Shown here in pieces: positions 8,356 to 15,936 of a stretch of 38,708 nt of DNA. The position numbers were made by a program, and so were the translations under genes. Within the stretch, counting starts at the first letter, position 1, and each line of letters opens with the position of its first letter. The stretch is from Rhodoferax sp. (lineage in GTDB: Bacteria; Pseudomonadota; Gammaproteobacteria; Burkholderiales; Burkholderiaceae_C): positions 1 to 38,708 of the forward strand of contig NZ_JAAFHA010000032.1 in NCBI RefSeq assembly GCF_010365055.1, given 5' to 3'. The notes below the pieces were generated by a model. That model saw nothing but the letters and a program-made list of their open reading frames with translations, was not told where the DNA came from and ran no database searches.

Positions 8356-8676
8356 TATTCGACCTTCTCCCAACTCCGCCGCCACGACGCTTGCACAAAC
8401 GCAGGCATCAACGACCTGGACCGGCCATTTGTGCCTGCATTAGCAGGACAGCGCAGGGCCGGGCCTATTAGATACTAACAGTTACAACAAAAACAATTGA
8501 TGGGGAGAACCCTCGAAATTTCACCTAATTCTTGTAGGAAGTGACTTGGACTCAATGATCGCGGGCGCGATCGACCCTTGTCTGAGCAGGTCGACATTCA
8601 GCACCGTGCAAGCTTGACAAACCGGCTGTCACCGAAGGTCGGCAATCCTTTGGCGTCGTTCGCACCGCCACGGGCC
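8356..8676. other. 321-bp gap without a recognised gene
   Basis: Lies between the diguanylate cyclase start and the alpha/beta hydrolase stop. An AT-rich patch around 8470-8520 could hold the promoter of the cyclase (minus strand), but no convincing -35/-10 pair was found. An imperfect palindrome GATCGCGGGCGCGATC is near 8557. Short frames on both strands resemble no family I recognise. Confidence 0.4.
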
Positions 8677-9483
8677 TTAAGGTTTCAAAAACCCGTTCAG
8701 TGCGGCCAGCATCGGCTCGGGCGTCTCGTTCATCTGATGGTGGCCACCGGGCAGGTAAACCACTTGGGCATTGACCGCTTTTTTGATCAGCCCCTGCGCT
8801 GCCTTGGGCGGCGTCATCTGATCGACGCTGCCCAACACAAACAGCACCGGGCATGGCACTTGGGCCATGGCTTCTTCGCCATGGCTGTAGCTGTCGCAGG
8901 CTTTGAAACCGGTATGAAACAGGTTGACGTGGGGGTTACTGGCCAACACGCGGCGCCCCAGCGCCATCGACGCCCCATAGACCCAGGTGCCGGGCCCCAG
9001 GGCGGAGGGCGGCGGCGCCAGGGTCGAGCGTGAAAAGATGTTGACCATCTCCAGGGCCTTCATTGGCTCGCTCAATGACGACGCCAGCAAGACAGGTGAC
9101 ACTTTCATCGGGAAGGCGATGCCCACCAGCACCAGCTGGCTGATTCGTTCGGGTGCACGGGCAGCGGCTTCCAGCGCGACAAGGGAACCGAAACTGTGAC
9201 CCACCAGTGCGGCCTTCTCGAGGCCGGCCGCGTCCATCAGCGCGATGACAAAGTCGGCGGCCTCCTCGACCGTCGCCGGTGGCTCACCGGCACTGCGGCA
9301 GTGGCCCGGCAAGTCCAGCGCCAGCACGTTCCAACCGTGATGTGCCAGGTAACGCGTCTGCAAAATCCAGACGCTGTGGTCGTTCAGGACGCCGTGGATG
9401 AAGATGATACTGGGCTTGGCGGCATCGAAGGCTTTGCCGCCGGTGTAGCAATAGGTTTTGGCGTCATTGACGGTTAGATACAT
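8677..9483 (-). CDS. alpha/beta-fold hydrolase
   Basis: A 268-residue alpha/beta hydrolase with no signal peptide. The oxyanion-hole strand is IFIHGVLNDHSVW (27-39), the nucleophile elbow is GHSFGS with S97, the acid is probably D221 (GSVDQM), and the base is a histidine in GGHHQM (H248 or H249). The cap region between strands 6 and 7 is small. Relatives include esterases, haloperoxidase-like and C-C hydrolases, so the substrate cannot be named. The ATG at 9483 is used; an in-frame TTG at 9516 would add 11 residues. It follows metY on the same strand, separated by repeat copy 3. Confidence 0.85.
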   Translation of the reverse strand: MYLTVNDAKTYCYTGGKAFDAAKPSIIFIHGVLNDHSVWILQTRYLAHHGWNVLALDLPGHCRSAGEPPATVEEAADFVIALMDAAGLEKAALVGHSFGSLVALEAAARAPERISQLVLVGIAFPMKVSPVLLASSLSEPMKALEMVNIFSRSTLAPPPSALGPGTWVYGASMALGRRVLASNPHVNLFHTGFKACDSYSHGEEAMAQVPCPVLFVLGSVDQMTPPKAAQGLIKKAVNAQVVYLPGGHHQMNETPEPMLAALNGFLKP

Positions 9484-9521
9484 GGCAGGCTCATCGAAAT
9501 GATAAATTTGAGTCAAACAGG

Positions 9522-9565
9522 GCTCTAGCCCCCGTGGAATATGCGCAAGCAGCTATCAAATTAAT
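9522..9565 (-). repeat. dispersed Comamonadaceae-type repeat, copy 3
   Basis: On the minus strand TTTGATAGCT, a spacer, then CCACGGGGGCTAGAGC. It starts 31 nt after the metY stop in the metY sense and overlaps the region just upstream of the alpha/beta hydrolase, touching its alternative TTG start. Confidence 0.7.
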
Positions 9566-9595
9566 AAGCTTCAGTGCGCTGTGAGAGGGCCAGGC

Positions 9596-10891
9596 TCAGC
9601 CCTTTTCAGCCGCTTTCAGCGCGCGCTTCAGGTCATCAATCAGATCATCGGCGTCTTCCAGCCCGATGCTCAGGCGGATCGTGCCCTGCGTGATGCCGCC
9701 TGCCGCCAGCGCTTCGTCGCTCATGCGAAAGTGCGTCGTGCTGGCCGGGTGAATCACCAGGCTGCGGCAATCGCCCACGTTCGCCAGGTGGCTGAAAACC
9801 TTGAGGCTCTCCACAAACTTCTTGCCCTGCTCCCGGCTGCCTTTGAGGTCAAAGCTGAAGACCGAGCCGGCGCCACGCGGCAACAGCTTCTGCGCCAATG
9901 CGTGGCTGGGGTGGCTGGGCAGCAGCGGGTGCCCGACACGCGCCACAAACGGTTGGCTGACCAGAAACTCCACCACCTTGCGCGTGTTGCTCATGTGGCG
10001 CTCCATACGCAGCGGCAGGGTCTCCACCCCCTGCAAAATCAGCCAGGCGGAATGCGGGCTCATGCAGGCACCAAAGTCGCGCAGACCCTCGCGCCGAGCC
10101 CGCAGCAGGAAGGCGCCCACGGTCGACTCCTCGCTGAACACCATGTTGTGAAAGCCCGCGTAGGGCTCAGTCAGCTCCGGAAATTTGCCCGATTTGTCCC
10201 AGTCAAAGCGGCCGCCGTCCACCACGATGCCGCCAATCACCGTGCCATGGCCGCTCAAGAATTTGGTGGCCGAGTGGTAGACCAGATCGGCGCCGTGCTC
10301 GAACGGCTTGATGAGCCAGGGCGAGGTCAGCGTGGAATCGACCAATAGCGGCACGCCGGCCTCGTGGGCGATGCTCGATACGGTGGCAATGTCCAGCACG
10401 TCCAGGCCCGGATTGCCCACGGTTTCACCAAAAAACAACTTGGTGTTGGGCCGCACCGCCGCGCGCCAGCCGTCGATGTCACCCGGCTGAACAAAGGTGG
10501 TCTCGATGCCAAAGCGGCGCAACGTGTAGTGCAGCAGGTTTTGTGAGCCGCCATACAGGGCGGTACTCGCCACAATGTGCGCGCCCGCCCCCATCAGCGT
10601 GGCAATGCTGAGGTGCAGCGCGGCCTGGCCGCTGGCCGTGCTGATGGCGCCGATGCCGCCTTCGAGCGCGGAAATGCGCTGTTCCAGCACCGCATTGGTC
10701 GGGTTGCTGATGCGCGAGTAAACGTGACCGGCGCGTTCCAGGTTGAACAGGGCAGCGGCGTGGTCGCTCGACTCAAAAACGAAAGACGTGGTGAGGCAAA
10801 TCGGTACGGCACGCGCGCCGGATGCGGGGTCAGGGGCGGCACCGGCGTGCAGTGCCAGTGTGTCAAAACCGGGGTCAGAGTAGCCGGGCAT
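9596..10891 (-). CDS. metY: O-acetylhomoserine sulfhydrylase (aminocarboxypropyltransferase)
   Basis: PLP enzyme of the Cys/Met-metabolism gamma family. It makes homocysteine from O-acetylhomoserine and sulfide, or methionine if methanethiol is the thiol. The PLP lysine is K210 in HSATKFLSGHG; Y58 and R60 (VYSRISNP) bind the phosphate of the neighbouring subunit; D185 in LLVDSTL contacts the pyridine nitrogen. At the site where methionine gamma-lyases carry cysteine this protein has ALYGGSQ, arguing for synthesis rather than lysis. The 431-residue length and the insert after the PLP lysine (VDGGRFDWDKSGKFPEL) are typical of MetY. AAAGGAAA before the ATG is a good ribosome-binding site. Divergent from aroC. 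Confidence 0.93.
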   Translation of the reverse strand: MPGYSDPGFDTLALHAGAAPDPASGARAVPICLTTSFVFESSDHAAALFNLERAGHVYSRISNPTNAVLEQRISALEGGIGAISTASGQAALHLSIATLMGAGAHIVASTALYGGSQNLLHYTLRRFGIETTFVQPGDIDGWRAAVRPNTKLFFGETVGNPGLDVLDIATVSSIAHEAGVPLLVDSTLTSPWLIKPFEHGADLVYHSATKFLSGHGTVIGGIVVDGGRFDWDKSGKFPELTEPYAGFHNMVFSEESTVGAFLLRARREGLRDFGACMSPHSAWLILQGVETLPLRMERHMSNTRKVVEFLVSQPFVARVGHPLLPSHPSHALAQKLLPRGAGSVFSFDLKGSREQGKKFVESLKVFSHLANVGDCRSLVIHPASTTHFRMSDEALAAGGITQGTIRLSIGLEDADDLIDDLKRALKAAEKG

Positions 10892-11003
10892 GGGTTTCCT
10901 TTGTATTGATCGGGACGACTATAGGACAGGCGACGCCAGGGCAGGCGAGCTCGCCGCCGTTCGCAAACAAAGAGCATCTTACGGCTGGTCAGCGCCGCTC
11001 TGG

Positions 11004-11009
11004 GATAAT
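11004..11009 (+). promoter_or_regulatory. -10-like GATAAT 8 nt before aroC
   Basis: GATAAT lies 8 nt upstream of the aroC ATG and no Shine-Dalgarno is present, which would place transcription start at or next to the start codon. No good -35 is seen. A 12-bp perfect palindrome GGCGAGCTCGCC is at 10944-10955 in the same metY-aroC gap. Confidence 0.35.
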
Positions 11010-11017
11010 CCGGCGCC

Positions 11018-12112
11018 ATGAGCGGCAACACCTTCGGCAAACTATTCGCAGTCACCAACTTTGGTGAATCCCACGGCCCGGCCATTGGCTGCGTGATTGA
11101 CGGCTGCCCGCCCGGCATGCTGCTCAGTGAGGCGGACATCCAGACCGATCTGGACCGGCGCCGCCCCGGCACCTCCAAGTTCGTGACGCAGCGCAACGAG
11201 CCTGACGCGGTTGAAATCCTTTCGGGCGTCTATGAAGGCAAAACCACCGGCACGCCGATCTGCCTGCTGATCAAGAACACCGACCAGCGCAGCAAGGACT
11301 ACGGCAACATCCTCCAGACTTTCAGGCCCGGTCATGCCGACTACACTTATTTTCAGAAATACGGCCTGCGCGATCCGCGCGGTGGCGGGCGCTCATCGGC
11401 GCGTCTGACCGCGCCGATGGTCGCGGCCGGTGCAGTGGCCAAGAAATGGCTGTTCGAGCACTACGGCACGGTGTTTCGCGGCTGCATGACGCAGATTGGC
11501 GAGTTGCCCATTGCTTTTGAGTCGTGGGATTTTGTGCCCAACAACCCGTTTTTTGCGCCGGTGGCCGATGTCTCTAGATTCGCAGACTACATGGAAGCGC
11601 TGCGCAAGGCTGGCGACTCCTGCGGCGCGCGCATTCGCGTCTCGGCGTCCAACGTGCCGGTGGGGCTGGGCGAGCCGCTGTTTGACAAGATGGACGCGGA
11701 CATTGCCTACGCCATGATGGGCATCAACGCCGTCAAGGGCGTGGAAATCGGCGCCGGTTTTGCCAGCGTGGCGCAGCGCGGCAGCACGCATGGCGATTCG
11801 CTGTCGCCAGATGGTTTCAGGTCGAACAACGCCGGGGGGGTGCTGGGAGGCATCAGCAGCGGGCAGGACCTTGAGGTGTCGATGGCGATCAAGCCAACCA
11901 GTTCAATCCTGAGCCCGCGCGAGTCGATTGACATCGCGGGCAATTCCACTGAAGTCAGCACCAAGGGCCGCCATGACCCCTGTGTCGGCATTCGGGCTAC
12001 GCCCATTGCCGAGGCCATGCTGGCGCTGGTGGTGATGGACCATGCATTGCGCCATCGGGCGCAATGTGGCGACGTGGCGGTTGATTTGAAGCCGATCAAG
12101 GCGTCGGCTTAA
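11018..12112 (+). CDS. aroC: chorismate synthase
   Basis: Last enzyme of the shikimate pathway. It converts 5-enolpyruvylshikimate-3-phosphate to chorismate and needs reduced FMN. The 364-residue length is that of bacterial AroC. Signature stretches are [18 protein letters not shown] at the N-terminus (with the catalytic histidine H18), [28 protein letters not shown] near residues 118-128, the [14 protein letters not shown] block and the C-terminal [18 protein letters not shown]. It stands alone, divergent from metY, and is closed by a clear terminator hairpin. The start is fixed by the conserved N-terminus. Confidence 0.97.
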   Translation: MSGNTFGKLFAVTNFGESHGPAIGCVIDGCPPGMLLSEADIQTDLDRRRPGTSKFVTQRNEPDAVEILSGVYEGKTTGTPICLLIKNTDQRSKDYGNILQTFRPGHADYTYFQKYGLRDPRGGGRSSARLTAPMVAAGAVAKKWLFEHYGTVFRGCMTQIGELPIAFESWDFVPNNPFFAPVADVSRFADYMEALRKAGDSCGARIRVSASNVPVGLGEPLFDKMDADIAYAMMGINAVKGVEIGAGFASVAQRGSTHGDSLSPDGFRSNNAGGVLGGISSGQDLEVSMAIKPTSSILSPRESIDIAGNSTEVSTKGRHDPCVGIRATPIAEAMLALVVMDHALRHRAQCGDVAVDLKPIKASA

Positions 12113-12142
12113 CGCGCGCCCGTGGCATCACCCTGCGGGGTG

Positions 12143-12173
12143 GAGGCGATGCGAACGTCGCCTCTGCCTTTTT
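12143..12173 (+). terminator. rho-independent terminator of aroC
   Basis: GAGGCGA (12143-12149) pairs with TCGCCTC (12158-12164) across an 8-nt loop and is followed by TGCC and a run of five T. It lies about 30 nt after the aroC stop and just overlaps the HiPIP stop on the other strand. Confidence 0.7.
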
Positions 12174-12480
12174 ACGCTTTCTTGACGTAAGCGCTGCACC
12201 AGCCCTTGGCTGTCACTTGCTTGCCGGCAAACAACGGGCATGCACCCGACACAGCGCCCGCCTTGCCCTGGTACAGCGCGCAATTGCTGCATTGCTGGGC
12301 GGCAACGTGTTTCGGAAACTTCTTGGCGTCCGCCTTGGTGGTATCGGCCACGTAGCCCAGCGCTGTTGCCTGGGGATTGGTGGCGTCCACCATGGGAAGG
12401 TCAGCGGCGAAGGCATTAGCGCCGGCCAGGGCGCTGCCGCCCAAACTGAGTTGAACAATGAATTCGCGACGGTTGCTCAT
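12172..12480 (-). CDS. high-potential iron-sulfur protein (HiPIP), Tat-exported
   Basis: Small periplasmic electron carrier holding one [4Fe-4S] cluster cycling between the 3+ and 2+ states. It donates electrons to photosynthetic reaction centres or respiratory oxidases in purple and related bacteria. The 102-residue precursor has a Tat-like leader (NRREFIVQL, then a hydrophobic stretch) with probable cleavage after AFA (25). The mature part has the four cluster cysteines C64, C67, C81 and C95 in HiPIP spacing and the conserved Tyr near the cluster (Y43 in LGYVAD). TTAGGAAA before the ATG is a usable ribosome-binding site. Monocistronic; no partner cytochrome is nearby. Confidence 0.94.
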   Translation of the reverse strand: MSNRREFIVQLSLGGSALAGANAFAADLPMVDATNPQATALGYVADTTKADAKKFPKHVAAQQCSNCALYQGKAGAVSGACPLFAGKQVTAKGWCSAYVKKA

Positions 12481-12684
12481 GAGGTATTTCCTAAATGATG
12501 ATGTGTTTGCCAGACCTTGCCGCTTGACAATGTCTTGGACGGCGTGATTCTATCGATTCACCACATAGCATCAACCCGCGCTTGAGCAATACCCTTTTGA
12601 ATCAATCAACCCGGGCCTGCCTGTCAACCGCAGCGCCGACATGGGGCCCCCCGGCGTCATCGGCGCCTAGCAGTTCCAGAACAC

Positions 12685-12708
12685 AAAAGCCGCCCGAAGG
12701 CGGCTTTT
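12685..12708 (-). terminator. rho-independent terminator after the BMP-importer operon
   Basis: AAAAGCCGCC (12685-12694), loop CGAA, GGCGGCTTTT (12699-12708). This perfect 10-bp stem lies about 18 nt past the BMP-protein stop. On the minus strand it ends in TTTTGTGTT, a normal terminator tail; on the plus strand it ends in only four T. Confidence 0.8.
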
Positions 12709-12726
12709 GCCACATTGCAGAGCAGC

Positions 12727-13896
12727 TTACTTGCTGTTGGGTACCTTGCCTTCAACGCCCTTGACGAAGAAGTTCAAACCACCGAGAAACTTGTCGTCCG
12801 CTACCGTGTCCTTGGCGACCTGCACCTTACCGGTGTTGTCAACAATGGGTCCCTTCCAGATGGCGAAACTGCCGTCAAGCAGGCCTTTTTTAACTTCTTC
12901 CACACGCGCCTTGGTCTCTGTTGGCACGTCGTCGGCGATTGAAACGAGATCGATCGCGCCCTCTTTCACACCCCACCAGGCGGCAGTGCCCCCAGTCCAG
13001 CTGCCGTCCAGCGCTTCCTTGGTCGCCTTGATGTAGTACGGACCCCAGTTGATCACGGCAGATGCCAGATGCGCCTTCGGGCCGTAGGCCGTCATGTCGG
13101 AGTCCCAGCCAAAGGCGCGCTTGCCCTTGGCCTCGGCGGTCTTGAGCACGGCAGGTGAATCGGTGTTCTGGAACAGCACGTCAGCGCCGCCATTGATCAG
13201 GCTGGTGGCAGCCTCGGTTTCTTTCGGCGGGTCAAACCAGCCGTTCACCCACACCACCTTGGTCTTGACCTTGGGGTTGCTGCTTTGCGCACCGAGCGTG
13301 AAGCTGTTGATGTTGCGGATCACTTCTGGAATTGGGATGGAGGCCACCACACCCAGGGTATTGCTCTTCGTCATCTTGCCGGCAATCACACCGGCCATGT
13401 ACGCGCCTTCATAGGTGCGGCTGTCGTAGGTGCGCATGTTCTCAGCCTGCTTGTAGCCGGTGGCGTGCTCGAACTTGACGCCCTTGTTGTCGGCCGCCAC
13501 TTTGAGCATGGGCTCCATGTAGCCAAAGGTGGTGCCAAAGATCAGCTTGTTGCCCTGCCCGGCCATGTCGCGCAGCACGCGCTCAGCGTCGGCCGACTCA
13601 GGCACATTCTCGACAAAGGAGGTCTGGATCTTGTCGCCGAACTCGGCCTCCAACGCCTTGCGGCCGTTGTCATGGGCAAAAGTCCAGCCGCCGTCGCCCA
13701 CCGGGCCAACGTAGGCAAAGGCAATCTTCAGGGGTTCAGGCTTGGGAGCCGGCGCGGGCGCCGAAGCCACCGGTGCCGGTGCCGGTGCCGGCACGGGTGC
13801 GGGTTCTTCCTTTTTGCCGCAGCCTAACAGCGCAGCAGCGGCGACGGCGCTCAAGGCGGCAATTTTCAACAGTGAACGTTTTTGCAGGTCGGTCAT
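12727..13896 (-). CDS. BMP/PnrA-family substrate-binding lipoprotein of ABC importer
   Basis: Binds the substrate outside the cytoplasmic membrane and delivers it to the two permeases encoded just upstream. It has a lipoprotein signal with lipobox LLGC (C26), then a Pro/Ala-rich linker (about residues 32-53) and a BMP domain from about 54 (PLKIAFAYVGPVGDGGWTFA). Family marks are DGGWTFAHDNGR, AGVIAGKMTKSNTLG and the ADVLFQNTDSPA block. Characterised relatives bind purine nucleosides (PnrA/TmpC), so a nucleoside or purine-like ligand is likely but unproven. It is the last gene of the ATPase-permease-permease-BMP unit and is followed by a strong terminator. Confidence 0.92.
   Translation of the reverse strand: MTDLQKRSLLKIAALSAVAAAALLGCGKKEEPAPVPAPAPAPVASAPAPAPKPEPLKIAFAYVGPVGDGGWTFAHDNGRKALEAEFGDKIQTSFVENVPESADAERVLRDMAGQGNKLIFGTTFGYMEPMLKVAADNKGVKFEHATGYKQAENMRTYDSRTYEGAYMAGVIAGKMTKSNTLGVVASIPIPEVIRNINSFTLGAQSSNPKVKTKVVWVNGWFDPPKETEAATSLINGGADVLFQNTDSPAVLKTAEAKGKRAFGWDSDMTAYGPKAHLASAVINWGPYYIKATKEALDGSWTGGTAAWWGVKEGAIDLVSIADDVPTETKARVEEVKKGLLDGSFAIWKGPIVDNTGKVQVAKDTVADDKFLGGLNFFVKGVEGKVPNSK
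13772..13789. repeat. three tandem GGTGCC hexamers
   Basis: Inside the BMP-protein linker, three exact GGTGCC units followed by degenerate copies encode alternating Pro/Ala on the minus strand. Because the unit is 6 bp, slippage would change linker length without breaking the frame. Confidence 0.7.
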
Positions 13897-13960
13897 GTCA
13901 ATTCTTTCTTTGGCGAAGTGGGTGACGGGTTAAAAAAGTCCGATTATGAACCGGGGAGTA

Positions 13961-14884
13961 TCAGGAATCCGGGTAGAACGGTTTGCCGATCGAGGTCGGC
14001 ATGTTGATGCGAATCCACTGCGGATTTCGCGAGATCAGCGCCAGCACCACAATGGTTGACAGATAGGGCAGCATGGTCAGGAACTGGCTGGGAATATCCA
14101 CCCCGACGCCTTGCAGGTGAAACTGCAGCATCGTCACGCCGCCAAACAGATAGGCCCCCAGCAACACGCGCGCCGGGCGCCAAGTGGCAAAGGTGGTTAA
14201 GGCCAAGGCGATCCAACCCTTGCCCGCGACCATGCCTTCCACCCACAGCGGGGTGTAGACAATCGAGACATAGGCGCCCGCCAGACCGCACATGGCGCCG
14301 CCTGCCACCACCGCCATCAGCCGGATACGCCGCACCGGGTAGCCCAGGGCGTGCGCCGATGCCGGGTTTTCACCCACACTGCGCAAAATCAGACCCGCAC
14401 GGGTTCGGTACAAAAACCAGATCAGACCCAGCGCGAAAAGAACGCTCAGGTAGACCAGCGGATGATGCCGGAACAAAGCCGGGCCGAACCAGGGAATATC
14501 GGACAAGTAGGGAATGGCAAAGCTGGGGCGCGCTGGAATTCTTTCCTGCACGTAGCCAATGCCGACAAAGGCAGAAAAACCAGCGCCAAACAAGCTCACC
14601 GCCAAACCGGTGGCGTACTGGTTGGTGTTCAGCCAGATCACCAACCCGCCAAAAACCAGCGCCAGCACGGCCCCCGCACCCATGCCGGCGGCAAAGCCGA
14701 GCCAGTCACTGCCCGAATGGACGACCGCCGCAAAACCGGCAATCGCCGCGCACAGCATCATGCCCTCGGCGCCCAGATTCACAATGCCCGCTTTTTCATT
14801 GATCAACAAGCCCAGCGACGCGAGCGCCAGCACGGTGCCCGCGTTCAGCGTGGCCGCCAGCAGCAGTGCATAAGACTCCATCAT
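13961..14884 (-). CDS. BMP-type ABC importer permease 2
   Basis: A 307-residue membrane protein with about eight hydrophobic segments, of the BPD_transp_2 family. The conserved early block GLLINEKAGIVNLGAEGMML matches the second permease of nucleoside-type ABC importers (YufQ/NupC-like). The coupling-loop region around LRSVGENPASAHALGYPVRRI should contact the ATPase. The start ATG overlaps the stop of permease 1 in an ATGA (14881-14884), so the two are translationally coupled. The BMP binding protein follows after 64 nt. Confidence 0.92.
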   Translation of the reverse strand: MMESYALLLAATLNAGTVLALASLGLLINEKAGIVNLGAEGMMLCAAIAGFAAVVHSGSDWLGFAAGMGAGAVLALVFGGLVIWLNTNQYATGLAVSLFGAGFSAFVGIGYVQERIPARPSFAIPYLSDIPWFGPALFRHHPLVYLSVLFALGLIWFLYRTRAGLILRSVGENPASAHALGYPVRRIRLMAVVAGGAMCGLAGAYVSIVYTPLWVEGMVAGKGWIALALTTFATWRPARVLLGAYLFGGVTMLQFHLQGVGVDIPSQFLTMLPYLSTIVVLALISRNPQWIRINMPTSIGKPFYPDS

Positions 14885-15936
14885 TTACCCCACTTCAGGC
14901 GGTAATTCACCAGGGTGTCGCACGCCAGCAAGGTGAACAGCAACAAGCCCTGAAACACACCGGTGAGCGACTTGGGCAGCCCCAGGCGCGACTGCGCAAG
15001 CTCACCACCGATGTAGAACATGCTCATCAAAATGGCCGAGAACACCATACCTACAGGGTGCAGCCGCCCGACAAAGGCCACGATGATGGCAGCAAAGCCG
15101 TAGCCGGCCGGCACATAGGGGGTCAACTGGCCAATGGGCCCCGCCACTTCCAGCGCGCCGGCCAACCCGGCCATGCCCCCCGACACCAGCAAGGCCACCC
15201 ACAGCGCGCGGCGCGAAGAAAAACCGGCATAACGGGCCGCCGCCGGGGCCAGACCGCCCACCTGCTGGGCAAAACCCGCGCGGGTGCGAAACAGGAATAT
15301 CCAGGTGGCGAGGACGCCCGCCAACGCCAAGAACACGCCAATGCTGACCCGCGAGCCCTCAAACAAGCGCGGGATGCGCGTGACCAGGTCAAAGTTCTTG
15401 CTCTGCGGAAAGTTGTAGCCCTGCGGGTCTTTCCACGGACCCGACACCAAGTAGCTCAGCACCTGCACGGCCACATACACCAGCATCAGGCTCACCAGAA
15501 TCTCGTTGGCGTTGAAGCGGTCACGCAACCAGGCGGTGATGCCGGCCCAGAACATGCCTCCCAGCACACCTGCCACCAGGATGGGCAGCACAATCCAGCG
15601 ACCGGTGCTCTGGTCGGCCAGCAAAGCCACGCCGCTGGCGGCGATGGCGCCCAGCACATACTGCCCTTCAGCGCCAATATTCCAGACATTGGAGCGAAAG
15701 CACACCGCCAAGCCGAGCGCAATCAGCAGCAAGGGCGTGGCCTTGACGGCCAGTTCACCCAGTGCATAAGCGCTTCGGATCGGCTCCCAGAAAAAAACGC
15801 TGAGCGCGCTCAGCGGGTCTTTGCCCAGCGCCGTGAACAGCAGAACACCGACCATGACAGTCACCAGCAAGGCCAGCACAGGCGAGCCGTAGCTCCACAG
15901 TGCGGATGGCTGCGCCCGGGCTTCAAGCCTGAGCAT
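14881..15936 (-). CDS. BMP-type ABC importer permease 1
   Basis: A 351-residue membrane protein of the BPD_transp_2 family, the usual longer first permease (YufP/NupB-like) of this importer class. It has about nine hydrophobic segments; the block LAVCFRSNVWNIGAEGQYVLG is diagnostic of the type, and the coupling loop is near APAAARYAGFSSRRALWVAL. The frame is open far upstream through the repeat cluster, but the ATG at 15936 is chosen because AAGGAGGAGG lies 8-17 nt upstream and the family N-terminus starts at LRLEARAQPS. Its first 14 nt overlap the end of the ATPase gene. Confidence 0.93.
   Translation of the reverse strand: MLRLEARAQPSALWSYGSPVLALLVTVMVGVLLFTALGKDPLSALSVFFWEPIRSAYALGELAVKATPLLLIALGLAVCFRSNVWNIGAEGQYVLGAIAASGVALLADQSTGRWIVLPILVAGVLGGMFWAGITAWLRDRFNANEILVSLMLVYVAVQVLSYLVSGPWKDPQGYNFPQSKNFDLVTRIPRLFEGSRVSIGVFLALAGVLATWIFLFRTRAGFAQQVGGLAPAAARYAGFSSRRALWVALLVSGGMAGLAGALEVAGPIGQLTPYVPAGYGFAAIIVAFVGRLHPVGMVFSAILMSMFYIGGELAQSRLGLPKSLTGVFQGLLLFTLLACDTLVNYRLKWGK

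Noticed and set aside
8557..8572. Imperfect palindrome GATCGCGGGCGCGATC
   Set aside because: The centre does not pair and it is far from either flanking start; no support for function.
10944..10955. 12-bp palindrome GGCGAGCTCGCC in the metY-aroC gap
   Set aside because: Perfect but short and GC-rich; such palindromes arise by chance in this base composition, so it is only mentioned under the aroC promoter.
12596..12610. TTTGAATCAATCAA resembling an FNR site
   Set aside because: Half-site spacing is wrong and the left half matches poorly; it is over 100 nt from the HiPIP start.
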